In this document: in pieces, positions 26,082 through 32,910 of the stretch
How the letters are laid out: the number at the start of each line of letters is the position of its first letter
Position numbering within the stretch: the first letter of the stretch is position 1
IMG/VR virus record: IMGVR_UViG_3300048837_002319
Span: 1 to 45,314 of that record
Origin: a virus
Length of the DNA: 45,314 nt
Reading direction: 5' to 3' (one strand)
The notes under the pieces: generated by a model
Told to the model about the DNA's origin: nothing
The model's input: the letters and a program-made list of their open reading frames with translations, nothing else
The model's database searches: none
Program-made: the position numbers and the translations under genes

Positions 26082-26221
26082 CAGCCCGGCCAGAGTGGCC
26101 AGGTCGGCCAGATCAGAGCCGAGCCGAAGCGGTTGAGCATGCTGCCGCCGACGACCAAGAAGGTCAGGACGGCGCCGCCGGCGTAGAAGCCCGCGGCGAA
26201 GATGGCGATGTTGCCGATCAT
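26081..26221 (-). CDS. 46-residue membrane protein
   Basis: ATG at 26221 overlaps the stop of the gene before it, and its TGA overlaps the HNH start, both as ATGA. One membrane segment spans about residues 3-28 (IAIFAAGFYAGGAVLTFLVVGG), followed by a short Trp/Pro-rich end. AGGAG lies about 10 bases upstream. The double coupling is the main support. Function unknown. Confidence 0.6.
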   Translation of the reverse strand: MIGNIAIFAAGFYAGGAVLTFLVVGGSMLNRFGSALIWPTWPLWPG

Positions 26222-26304
26222 CCGATGAAGGCTCCTACGAGGACGGACACGATGATGATGACCCAGAGGTGGACGACGCCGATGGTGACCTTGGGCGCCC
26301 GCAT
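26218..26304 (-). CDS. 28-residue membrane micro-protein
   Basis: A very short frame that overlaps DUF3164 upstream and the 46-residue gene downstream by ATGA at each end. Residues 7-26 (TIGVVHLWVIIIVSVLVGAF) are a clean membrane helix after a basic start. The arrangement is unlikely by chance, but coding is unproven. It may be a leader that passes ribosomes down the operon. Confidence 0.45.
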   Translation of the reverse strand: MRAPKVTIGVVHLWVIIIVSVLVGAFIG

Positions 26305-26942
26305 CAGGCGGTCGCCGCGTCCAGGCTGACGACCTGCCAAGGCAGCTCTGGCTTCGATCGCTTGTGGAACCGGATGTAGCTCTTGGTGCCGTCCGGCTGC
26401 TCGCTGTCGGTGATGGCCTGCATGGCCCGCGTCCAGCGGTCGTCGGCGACGTTGTAGCGCTTGAGCCGAAGCAGGGCGCCGCGGTTCACGCGGCCGGCCT
26501 GGTCGACCTGAAAGGCGTCCATGACCATCGCTTGCAGCACCGGGTCGGCGTCGGCCGCCTTCTCGGTCAGCCACTCGTCGATCAGGGACTTCGCGGTCTG
26601 CAGCTCGGGGCCATAGACGACGCGGTCTTGCACCTGGACGAGGACGCGCAGCAGCCCGTCGAATGACGTCAGCGTCAGGTTGCCTTTCGTGACCTTCTTC
26701 GGCGCCTTGTACTGCTCGGTGAGCAGCTCCTCGAACGCGGCGACCTCGGCGAAGCCGAGCGCGGTGAACTCGCGAATCGCGATCGAGAGGGCCTCCGCCT
26801 TGGCGTGCAGATCCCGCACCAGGCGGTCGCGCACCAGGTCCTGTTCCTTGATCGCCTCAACGCGGATCAGGGCGCCTCGGTGGTCGGCCATGTAGCGGTG
26901 GCCGCCCGGGCCCTCGATCTGGCCGGGTTGGAGCTCGCTCAT
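26304..26942 (-). CDS. DUF3164 family protein
   Basis: 212 residues. Signature phrases of DUF3164 are visible: YMADHRGALIRVEAIKEQD near the start, TEQYKAPKKVTKGNLTLTSFDGLLRVLVQVQD in the middle, and a C-terminal WQVVSLDAA. The family is common in Mu-like and other phages next to early DNA-metabolism genes; its activity is not known. Here there is no transposase, so the family sits in an ordinary integrating phage. Its start overlaps the 57-residue gene stop. Confidence 0.8.
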   Translation of the reverse strand: MSELQPGQIEGPGGHRYMADHRGALIRVEAIKEQDLVRDRLVRDLHAKAEALSIAIREFTALGFAEVAAFEELLTEQYKAPKKVTKGNLTLTSFDGLLRVLVQVQDRVVYGPELQTAKSLIDEWLTEKAADADPVLQAMVMDAFQVDQAGRVNRGALLRLKRYNVADDRWTRAMQAITDSEQPDGTKSYIRFHKRSKPELPWQVVSLDAATA

Positions 26943-27115
26943 CAGGGCTTCCAGACGTAGGTGACCTTGGTCACCGGGATTTCTTCCGGCAGGGCTATCG
27001 AACCGACCATGGCGCGGATCGCCTCCTCGGGCATGCCGAAGTGCGCGGCGATCGCCGGCGCCAGATGGTCGACGACGTCGACGACCGGGACCATGGCCTT
27101 GGTGTCAACGAGCAC
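26942..27115 (-). CDS. 57-residue hypothetical protein
   Basis: Starts at GTG 27115 with GGAGA 7 bases upstream and ends in an overlap with DUF3164. It reads as a real protein (VVDVVDHLAPAIAAHFGMPEEAIRAMV, then EEIPVTKVTYVWKP), with a helix followed by a strand. No family recognised. It overlaps the preceding gene by 11 bases. Confidence 0.55.
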   Translation of the reverse strand: MLVDTKAMVPVVDVVDHLAPAIAAHFGMPEEAIRAMVGSIALPEEIPVTKVTYVWKP

Positions 27116-27305
27116 GCGGATTTCTCCACACCGTGGTCGGCTCGGCCTGGGCCCGCGTCTCGGTGCGAAGCCGGCCGGCCAGGCGGCGCATCGAGCGGAC
27201 GATGCCGTCCTTCTCGACGTGGAATTTCTCCGGATCGATCCGACGCTGACAGAGGCCGTCCAGCTTGGCGGCCAGGGCGTCGAGCTCGTCGGCCGAAGGA
27301 GTCAC
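27105..27305 (-). CDS. 66-residue helical hypothetical protein
   Basis: GTG at 27305 overlaps the tyrosine recombinase stop (GTGA). Sequence is helical and basic (ADELDALAAKLDGLCQRRIDPEKFH..). The longer in-frame extension is antisense to the recombinase and rejected. Tight coupling suggests co-expression with the recombinase, possibly as an accessory or excision factor, but that is only positional. Confidence 0.5.
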   Translation of the reverse strand: MTPSADELDALAAKLDGLCQRRIDPEKFHVEKDGIVRSMRRLAGRLRTETRAQAEPTTVWRNPRAR

Positions 27306-28276
27306 AGCTTCGCGCCGCGGGCGGCGTTGTTCCGGAAGCGATCGGCCTCCTCGATGTACTCGCGCGTCGTGTCGAACCGCGCGTGCCGGGCGTGGCGCAT
27401 CAGCACCTCGGGAGAAGCGCCGCCGTGGGCGGCGCTGGTGATCAGGCCCCTGCGCAGGCTGTGGCCGGCGAAGTCGTCGGGATTGAGCGACGTGCCGGCG
27501 ACGGCCCGCTTCACGATGCCGGCGACCGCCTTGCCGCCGATCGGCGTCTCGCTCATCCGGCCGTGCCGGTCGATCGAGCGCCAGACCGGCCCGTTGCGGA
27601 TCCCGGCGGCGGCCAGCCAGTCGCGCAGCGCGCCGACAGGACACAGGCGTTTGCCGAACGGCACCGCGACGACCGCGCCCTTCCCCAGCTGGTCGCCCTT
27701 GGACTTGGCGATGTGGATCTCGAGGCCGTTCGCCACGAAGACGGCGCGCACCGGCGCGACGGCGTCGAGCGACAGCACCGCGAGCTCGCTACGGCGCAAG
27801 GCTGCGGCGAAGCCCAGCGCCAGCACCGCGCGGTCGCGCTTGCCGGCGAGGGTGTCGGGCAGCTTCCGCGCGACCTTCACCAGGTCGTCGGTGAGCAGGC
27901 CGCGCTTCTTCAGCGGCGGCCTGCCGTGAGCCCGGCGGATGCCGGTCCAGGTGTCGGTGAGGACCGCGCCGCGCGGACGCGGCAGTCCTTCCCGATCGTG
28001 GGCGGCGTTGATCGCCGCCAAACGTCTCGCCAGCGTCGACACCGCATGCGTGGGCGCGCGGGCGGTCAGGTACAGGGCGATGAGGGCCGCTGCCGCCGGG
28101 AGCGGGGCAGCGTCGACGCTGGCGCACCAGCTGGCGAAGTCGGCGAAGTCGCTCTCGTAGGCGCGCCGCGTGTTCGCCGCCATGGCGCCGTCCGCGTAGT
28201 CCGCGGCGGCCCGTGCCAGGCTGGTGATCTGTGGGAGAGCCGCGGGGGTGAGCGGCACGAGGTCGTGGCCGGTCAC
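27302..28276 (-). CDS. Tyrosine recombinase
   Basis: 324 residues from GTG 28276, chosen because GGAG lies 5 bases upstream; an ATG at 28327 is possible. The core-binding domain (about 25-120) precedes a complete catalytic set: Arg161 in AALRRSEL, Lys191 in AKSKGD, His272-x2-Arg275 in GHSLRRG, His298 and nucleophile Tyr307 in HARFDTTREY. Such enzymes cut and join DNA through a phosphotyrosine. It is not beside the att site; the serine recombinase is. It may resolve or rearrange phage DNA, be a second integrase, or be acquired. It is divergent from the small gene at 28308. Confidence 0.88.
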   Translation of the reverse strand: MTGHDLVPLTPAALPQITSLARAAADYADGAMAANTRRAYESDFADFASWCASVDAAPLPAAAALIALYLTARAPTHAVSTLARRLAAINAAHDREGLPRPRGAVLTDTWTGIRRAHGRPPLKKRGLLTDDLVKVARKLPDTLAGKRDRAVLALGFAAALRRSELAVLSLDAVAPVRAVFVANGLEIHIAKSKGDQLGKGAVVAVPFGKRLCPVGALRDWLAAAGIRNGPVWRSIDRHGRMSETPIGGKAVAGIVKRAVAGTSLNPDDFAGHSLRRGLITSAAHGGASPEVLMRHARHARFDTTREYIEEADRFRNNAARGAKL

Positions 28277-28307
28277 CGCAGCTCCAATTTCGTCTAGGAT
28301 CGCCGGC

Positions 28308-28547
28308 ATGAAGCGCAGCGACGTCATCTACATCAGCCTGATCTACCGCGAACTCGTGAGTCTGACCGAGATCGACGATGCCATGGTCGGCCGCGCCGGC
28401 ATGATCAGCGCCGGTCCGGGCGCTGCAGTTTCACCAGCTTTCGTGCGGGACCAGGTTCACCGGCGGAAGCAAAAGCTGATCGCCGAGCTCGCTGAGCTAG
28501 GGGTTGAAAATCCGGCGGAAAGCGACTGGCACGACAGGCCTTTCTGA
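28308..28547 (+). CDS. Small plus-strand protein divergent from recombinase
   Basis: 79 residues, starting 31 bases from the recombinase start on the other strand; AGGAT lies 8-9 bases upstream. Sequence is helical (DVIYISLIYRELVSLTEIDDAMVG; FVRDQVHRRKQKLIAELAELG), perhaps a helical DNA-associated protein. No family recognised. It is the only rightward gene in this leftward block, so it could be a regulator of the recombinase. Confidence 0.55.
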   Translation: MKRSDVIYISLIYRELVSLTEIDDAMVGRAGMISAGPGAAVSPAFVRDQVHRRKQKLIAELAELGVENPAESDWHDRPF

Positions 28548-28563
28548 CGTCCGATAATGAGCG

Positions 28564-28767
28564 TTACCGGCCGTCAGCGGCCGGGCGCGAACCCGCGTTC
28601 AAGGCGATCACCGCGCCGGCCTGGCGCTCGGCGGCGCGCTCGGCTTCGAGCCGCATCCGCTGCTGCTCGAGCGCGGGCAGACGCATGACCATTCGGGTCC
28701 ATCGGCTCTCGACGGCCCCGCGGCCGCGCAGCACGAACTCGCCCTCGTCGAAGTTGATGATCTTCAC
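28564..28767 (-). CDS. 67-residue hypothetical protein
   Basis: From GTG 28767 with a G-rich stretch upstream. The start VKIINFDEGEFVLRGRG is strand-like, then a helix (PALEQQRMRLEAERAAERQAG). It lies only 38 bases beyond a strong terminator-like hairpin (28805-28832), so it needs its own promoter or read-through. Coding is moderately supported by codon use. Confidence 0.45.
   Translation of the reverse strand: MKIINFDEGEFVLRGRGAVESRWTRMVMRLPALEQQRMRLEAERAAERQAGAVIALNAGSRPAADGR
28567..28584. terminator. Bidirectional hairpin between convergent genes
   Basis: CCGGCCG and CGGCCGG with a TCAG loop make a perfect 7-bp stem 20 bases beyond the plus-strand stop (28547) and inside the last codons of the converging minus gene. 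No T-run. It could end both transcripts. Confidence 0.4.
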
Positions 28768-28804
28768 ATGAGGACCCCCGAGGACGCCGGGCGCGCAAAC
28801 GCAA

Positions 28805-28832
28805 AGGGCCCCGATCGGATGATCGGGGCCCT
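28805..28832 (-). terminator. Strong leftward terminator
   Basis: A perfect 12-bp stem (AGGGCCCCGATC with a 4-base loop and its inverse). On the minus strand it is followed by TTGCGTTTGCG, a moderately T-rich tail, and it lies about 83 bases past the stop of the 81-residue gene. It probably ends the transcript from 29825 to 28915. Confidence 0.7.
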
Positions 28833-28914
28833 GTCGTAGGTCACCAGGCGCTGAATCTTGGGAGGCGGTTTTCCCGCCGCTGACAATGTGCATGCCCTAC
28901 GGTGCGCACGGGAG

Positions 28915-29160
28915 TCAAGCCGGCTGCAGAACCTCGTCTTTCAGCGCGGTCACATAGACCGGCGGCACGCCCCAGGCGGCCAGCCAGATCATGCCGGTGC
29001 GCTGGACTTCCGCGAGCTCTTCGTCGGTCAGCTTCCAGCAGCTGAGAAAGCGGCCGTCGGGCGACCGGTGCGCAGGCAGCGGCAGACAGGATCCCGGCTC
29101 GGCGTCGGCGGGCGGCATCAGCACGATGTTCGACTCGGGAAAGTCCCACATCAGCGCCAT
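28915..29160 (-). CDS. 81-residue hypothetical protein
   Basis: ATG at 29160 overlaps the upstream gene stop. Sequence is mixed (WDFPESNIVLMPPADAEPG; RFLSCWKLTDEELAEVQRTG; MIWLAAWGVPPVYVT) and well conserved-looking, with a DEEL helix like small phage proteins that begin WKLTDEEL. No function recognised. It is the last gene before the 12-bp terminator. Confidence 0.6.
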   Translation of the reverse strand: MALMWDFPESNIVLMPPADAEPGSCLPLPAHRSPDGRFLSCWKLTDEELAEVQRTGMIWLAAWGVPPVYVTALKDEVLQPA

Positions 29161-29825
29161 CAGCCGGCGTCCTCCGCCGCCGGCAGACCCTTCCGCCGGC
29201 GGCGCTCCTCGTCCATGGTTTCGTAGGCCCAGCGAAGGTTCTCGCACGCCGCCCTCACCCGCGCGCCCTGGGCATGGCGCCCGGTCTCCCCGGTCAGGCG
29301 CTCGACCGCCTCTCGCCATTCCAGCAGCTCGCCCTGGACGATCAGCGGCTCGACCAGGCCCTGCAGCAGGATCGCATCCCCTCGCCCGATCAGCGCGTGG
29401 GCGCGGTCGATCCGGACGCCGGCGCCGATCATGGCCATGGTGATTCCGGCGCTGGGGTCGGACCGGCCGCCGTCGATCGGCACGCCGGGATCTTCCTCGC
29501 CGTGAGTCTTGATCCCGGCCCGGGCCATCCAGTCGCCCATATAGCGGCGGGACGCCTGGTGCTGGACGTCGTTCAGACCCTTCGCCCGGTGCAGGCTGTC
29601 GAACGCATCGGCCCGGTGGGCGTGCGCGATGCGGCCTCGGCGGTTGGGATCCTTGCGCAACGCGATGTCGCGCGCGGTCTCCAGGCTGACGACATTGTCG
29701 GCCGCGATCCCCCACTGGGCGGGATTTTTGGCGGCCGCGCGCTCCTCGGCCCGCCGGACGGCGGCTTGCAACGCGATGGACGCGGGGTCTGACGGCCCCT
29801 TCCGACGACGGGCTCGACTTTTCAT
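29160..29825 (-). CDS. Hypothetical protein with DUF6456-like C-terminal region
   Basis: 221 residues from ATG 29825. A basic, Lys/Arg-rich N-terminus is followed by ALRKDPNRRGRIAHAHRADAFDSLH and a long helical region ending LVEPLIVQGELLEWREAVERLTGETGR..ACENLRWAYETM. This pattern (adjacent helices, a variable Gly/Asp segment, then a terminal helix pair) recalls DUF6456 proteins of alphaproteobacteria and their phages, thought to be DNA-associated. The resemblance is by eye only. A half-operator (29870-29879) lies about 45 bases upstream. Confidence 0.6.
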   Translation of the reverse strand: MKSRARRRKGPSDPASIALQAAVRRAEERAAAKNPAQWGIAADNVVSLETARDIALRKDPNRRGRIAHAHRADAFDSLHRAKGLNDVQHQASRRYMGDWMARAGIKTHGEEDPGVPIDGGRSDPSAGITMAMIGAGVRIDRAHALIGRGDAILLQGLVEPLIVQGELLEWREAVERLTGETGRHAQGARVRAACENLRWAYETMDEERRRRKGLPAAEDAG

Positions 29826-29869
29826 GCGGGGCCTACGATGTGACGCCACCCCTGACGACAGCTTCAGGA

Positions 29870-29879
29870 TTATCAGAAA
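29870..29879. promoter_or_regulatory. Possible half-site matching the RHH inverted repeat
   Basis: TTATCAGAAA is the same 10-base core found in both arms of the inverted repeat at 17950-17999. Only one arm is present. It lies 45-55 bases before the gene starting at 29825, a promoter-distance position. A 10-base match can occur by chance in 45 kb, so support is weak. Confidence 0.25.
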
Positions 29880-29932
29880 TTCCCGCGTCACGCGAGAGGG
29901 GGCGACGGTTCGCCCATCGCCGCCTGCTCGCG

Positions 29933-30094
29933 CTACGATCGGCGATGCGACCGCCCGTCCCCCAGGGCGGTCGCGGCGGCCTTCAGCCGCATCCAGACCT
30001 CTTCGTCCACCCATACCAGGATCCGCCGCGGCGGACGCGTCGGCATGGTCACAACCTGCGCGGGTGTGCTAGTAGGCGGCTCAGCTTGGCGCAT
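29933..30094 (-). CDS. 53-residue protein with WV.EE.W.RLK motif
   Basis: ATG 30094 has GGAG about 8 bases upstream. A Pro/Thr-rich start precedes RRILVWVDEEVWMRLKAAATAL, which matches the C-terminal motif of the small protein at 18066-18266 in 11 of 20 positions. The strand-helix shape (ILVWVDEEVWMRLKAAA) resembles the first half of a ribbon-helix-helix domain without the second helix. Function unknown. Confidence 0.55.
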   Translation of the reverse strand: MRQAEPPTSTPAQVVTMPTRPPRRILVWVDEEVWMRLKAAATALGDGRSHRRS

Positions 30095-30563
30095 GATCTC
30101 TACTCCACATGCGATCGAGTCAGGCCTGGCGCGGGGCTGCAACCCTGCGTCGGGCCGCCCATGCACGCACGCTACGCTTGATGCTCCAATGTCATTCGCC
30201 CGACAGGCGATGATGGCCGATCGCCGCTCGCCCGCCAGCATGGCCCGGATCGGGTAGCGCTCTCCTGCCCCTGCGGAATTTCCGCATCGCGCTGGCGGCC
30301 GGGGTTGACGCGCCGCCGCCCCGGCCACCCCCTCCGCTCGCCGAGCCCGGCGCGCGTGAGCGCGCCCTGCTGACGTCGGCGAAGCCCTGACGCTCAGCCA
30401 TGAGGCCGCGACGGCTGTCGCGGTTTGCGACGTCCGAAGGTCAGGCTCCGCGCCTGGGATGGTGTAACGGGTCTGGAAAACTTGCCGCCGGCAGGCGGCG
30501 CCTTTCATCTTCACCTCTTGATCAACCTCGACTCCGGACTCTGAGCGTCCGGTGGAATCACGG
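30095..30563. other. Intergenic stretch without a convincing gene
   Basis: About 470 bases between the 53-residue gene and the possible initiator gene. It has small palindromes (CCGCGAC/GTCGCGG at 30406-30423, GCCGCC/GGCGGC at 30484-30499). A 69-codon minus frame (30192-30401) is low-complexity and arginine-rich and is not called. It probably holds a terminator and the promoter for the leftward operon beyond it. Confidence 0.5.
30470..30499 (-). terminator. Weak terminator after the possible initiator gene
   Basis: On the minus strand GCCGCC, a TGCC loop and GGCGGC form a 6-bp stem followed by AAGTTTTCC. It lies about 65 bases beyond the stop at 30564. It could end the CII-like/initiator transcript. 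Confidence 0.4.
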
Positions 30564-31328
30564 TCAGTCCGGAGGCTCGCGGCCTTCGGCCGCGGCCTCC
30601 CCGTTGATGTCGGGGTCGGGGTTGATTGCGGCCGTTCCGGCCGCCTTGTGGGCGACCTTGACGGCCAGCCTGTCCAGGCCGCGGACCAGTGGGTTGTCCT
30701 GGTCGCTGTCGGCCCAGGCGCGGATCTGCGCGACCCGGGCGGCCTTGTCGGCCTCAAAGTCGACGGGCGGGGGCGCCTTCTGCTTCCAGATCGGCAACAG
30801 CCGCTCGGCCTTCTCGGGCATGCGGATCATGTAGATGTTGGTCGTCTGCTTCACGCTGGGGCCGCGGACACCGCCGTCGCCGGTCTCGACGTACCGGCGC
30901 TGCCAGTCCAGGAACCCGGCCCGCCGAAGCGCCTTCTTCGCCGCCTCGACGGTCGCGACCGAGCAGCGCAGCAGCCGCGCGATCGCGACCATCGACAGGG
31001 TCTCCAGCGAGTCGGCGCCGCGCTCGACCAGGCGCACGAACAAGCGCAACAGCTGCCAACCCCGATGGCCCAGCGGCCCGTTCCGCTGTCCAGGCGCCTT
31101 GTGTTCGCGGTCCCAGATCTCGGCCGCCAGCAGCATCCGCCAGCCCTCCCCGCGCTTCAGCCGCAATCGCCACTGCATCTGCCAGTCGCCGCCGGCCCGC
31201 GCGCTGCGCCGGCGGACCGGCTGCATCGTGCGGCGGTGCTCGGGCTCTGGCGGCCGCCAGGCCGCCTCGGCCGCCAGCGCGTGCGCGACGCCTGTCGCCG
31301 TCCTGGGGGCCTTGAAGGGCGCGTTCAT
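30564..31328 (-). CDS. Winged-helix protein, candidate replication initiator
   Basis: 254 residues. A central helix-turn-helix (LETLSMVAIARLLRCSVATVEAAKKALRRAGFLDWQRRYVETG) with a wing is followed by VKQTTNIYMIRMP, a pattern seen in phage/plasmid replication-initiation proteins of the winged-helix kind. The N-terminus is basic. The acidic tail is disordered. Its gene overlaps the CII-like gene, as in lambdoid cII-O order. It could bind an origin in or near its own gene. A purely regulatory role remains possible. Confidence 0.6.
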   Translation of the reverse strand: MNAPFKAPRTATGVAHALAAEAAWRPPEPEHRRTMQPVRRRSARAGGDWQMQWRLRLKRGEGWRMLLAAEIWDREHKAPGQRNGPLGHRGWQLLRLFVRLVERGADSLETLSMVAIARLLRCSVATVEAAKKALRRAGFLDWQRRYVETGDGGVRGPSVKQTTNIYMIRMPEKAERLLPIWKQKAPPPVDFEADKAARVAQIRAWADSDQDNPLVRGLDRLAVKVAHKAAGTAAINPDPDINGEAAAEGREPPD

Positions 31329-31765
31329 GACCGCACCGCCTTCAGCCCGGCCGGCGCGTGCGCCTCGACGGCCGACCGGAATTCGGCCAGCTGCGTCTCG
31401 ACCTTGGCGAAGGCTGTTTCCAGCAGCCTCAGCTCGGCGGGCGAGATCTCGCCGTCGGACGCCGCCGCGCGCGCGGCCTGCAGCATCTCGGCGGCGGCCG
31501 CGACGGTGTCGCAGGCCTCGGCCATCACGGTCTCGGCGGTCGCCTGTCCCGGGCGGGCCGCCGTCATGGCGCGGCTATAGATCGGCTCGCCGCAATAGGC
31601 CTCGAGGTCGGCGATCGCGTCGGCCGGCATGTACTGCGCGGCGCGAGGATCCTGGATGCGCGACAGGCTGGCGCGACCCAGCCGGCAGGCGCTCGCGGCT
31701 TCAGCCAGGCCGCCGCAGGCGGCGATCAGCTGACGCGCGAGCAGCGCGTGACGCATGGCGTTCAC
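31325..31765 (-). CDS. CII-like helix-turn-helix regulator
   Basis: 146 residues from GTG 31765 (GGAG 7 bases upstream). Residues 5-55 (ALLARQLIAACGGLAEAASACRLGRASLSRIQD) form a helix-turn-helix; a helical, acidic C-terminus (AAEMLQAARAAASDGEISPAELRLLETAFAKVETQL) would oligomerise. This resembles phage regulators of the CII type found upstream of replication genes. A hairpin (31767-31789) covers the ribosome site. Its stop overlaps the next start. Confidence 0.6.
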   Translation of the reverse strand: MNAMRHALLARQLIAACGGLAEAASACRLGRASLSRIQDPRAAQYMPADAIADLEAYCGEPIYSRAMTAARPGQATAETVMAEACDTVAAAAEMLQAARAAASDGEISPAELRLLETAFAKVETQLAEFRSAVEAHAPAGLKAVRS

Positions 31766-32390
31766 GGGGAATCTCCGATCGGGATTCCCGCTGACGGCAA
31801 CGGCCCGCGGCCCCACCCTGCAGTCAGGAAGGGTCGCGTCGGCGGGGCTGAACGCGGGCGCAAGCCTCTTGGCGCGCCGTCGCATGACGGTGCGTGGGGG
31901 CGCTCGCGGCGCGCACAAAAGCCCTCGCCCGCGTCCGCAGAAAGCAGCGCGGGGGCAGTGGGCCTGTGTCAGCCGGAACCGTGTTTTCAGGGGATGGGCC
32001 TTGGCCTGGTCAGGTCCGCGCGCCCGGCGGCTCGGGCGTGGTCGGGGCGGAAGCGTCCAGGAGGCGGCTCACCGATGTGGGGTCACAGCGCCGCGCTTGC
32101 CTGTCGCTCGCGGTCCCGCGCCAGCCGCGCCAGGAGGCGGCGCAGGGAGTGAAAGCCATGGGTTGCAGGGGCGCGCCGGCCCGTCGCGGGACGAATCGGG
32201 AACGCTTGAGAGCAGGTCTGGATGGGGGGTGTCGGAGCAGCTCGCAGTCGGACCGACGACCGCGCCATCGCTACCTCGACGCTCGGTCTGAGGGCGCGGG
32301 CGCAGCCCCGCCAGCGGCGGCCGTCGGGTGGCCGACGCCAGCGGGGCGCCCTACCGTGGGTATCGCAACAACAACCACGGAGAGACTGGG
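31766..32390. other. 625-base region with no convincing gene
   Basis: Between divergent transcripts: the leftward CII-like gene and the rightward 75-residue gene. Apart from the 5' hairpin, it has a nested inverted repeat at 32306-32346 (outer CCCCGC/GCGGGG, inner CGTCGG/CCGACG) and smaller palindromes near 31934. Frames on either strand are low-complexity, Arg/Gly/Pro-rich. It may hold promoters, an origin or a non-coding RNA; none is identified. Confidence 0.5.
31767..31789 (-). promoter_or_regulatory. Hairpin over the ribosome site of the CII-like gene
   Basis: GGGAATC at 31767-31773 is inverted as GATTCCC at 31783-31789 with a 9-base loop. On the minus strand the GGAG ribosome site falls in the loop and stem edge, 2-15 bases before the GTG. 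It could slow initiation. Confidence 0.35.
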
Positions 32391-32618
32391 ATGCCTACAA
32401 TCGAAGAGCGCGTCGCCGCGCTGGAAGCCTTCGCGCGAGCCTTGGCTGCCAGCGGCGCTGATCGCGAGCCCGACGGCGTGCTTCAGGGCGCCATCAACCA
32501 TCTCGCAGACGAACGAAGGGCGGCACGCCAGGCGAGGGACTTCGGAACCGAAACGACCCTCAGCCTCGCCATCGCCTTTTTCGACAACACGGCGCTTGAG
32601 GCTCGCGCCAAGGATTGA
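32391..32618 (+). CDS. 75-residue hypothetical protein
   Basis: GGAGAG lies 8 bases before the ATG. The start MPTIEERVAALEAFARALA is helical, followed by a charged coil (AINHLADERRAARQARDFG). No family recognised. It stops four bases before the stop of the convergent gene at 32623 and lies at the edge of the immunity region. Confidence 0.6.
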   Translation: MPTIEERVAALEAFARALAASGADREPDGVLQGAINHLADERRAARQARDFGTETTLSLAIAFFDNTALEARAKD

Positions 32619-32622
32619 GCGG

Positions 32623-32910
32623 CTACCAGTCACGATCGGCCTGCTCCCGCTGCGCCTGAAAGATCCGCTCGCGGCAGGCCTTCGCCTCCCGCTGCAGCAG
32701 CACGGCGATGTGCTCCGCCTCATCCGGAGTGAGCGGCATGCTGCGTATGGGGCGGCCATGCCAATCGCGGACAAGAGCGATGAAGGTCGACTCGCCGTCG
32801 GACGCCACGAGCACCGCGCTGTCGTCAACGCTGGTGGCCAGAACCTCTGCGCGCCGAAGCACGCCGGCGGTTTCGTTGCTGCGGGTGACCGTTCGGCTAT
32901 GCACCGTCAT
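32623..32910 (-). CDS. Hypothetical protein coupled to XRE regulator
   Basis: 95 residues; its ATG overlaps the stop of the XRE gene (ATGA), so the two are expressed together. Sequence mixes strands (VLATSVDDSAVLVASDGESTFIALVRDW) with a charged C-terminal helix. No function recognised; it could modulate the regulator. Confidence 0.6.
   Translation of the reverse strand: MTVHSRTVTRSNETAGVLRRAEVLATSVDDSAVLVASDGESTFIALVRDWHGRPIRSMPLTPDEAEHIAVLLQREAKACRERIFQAQREQADRDW

Noticed and set aside
30192-30401. A 69-codon minus-strand frame in the gap before the possible initiator gene
   Set aside because: Gly/Arg/Ala low-complexity sequence without a ribosome site or coupling to a neighbour.
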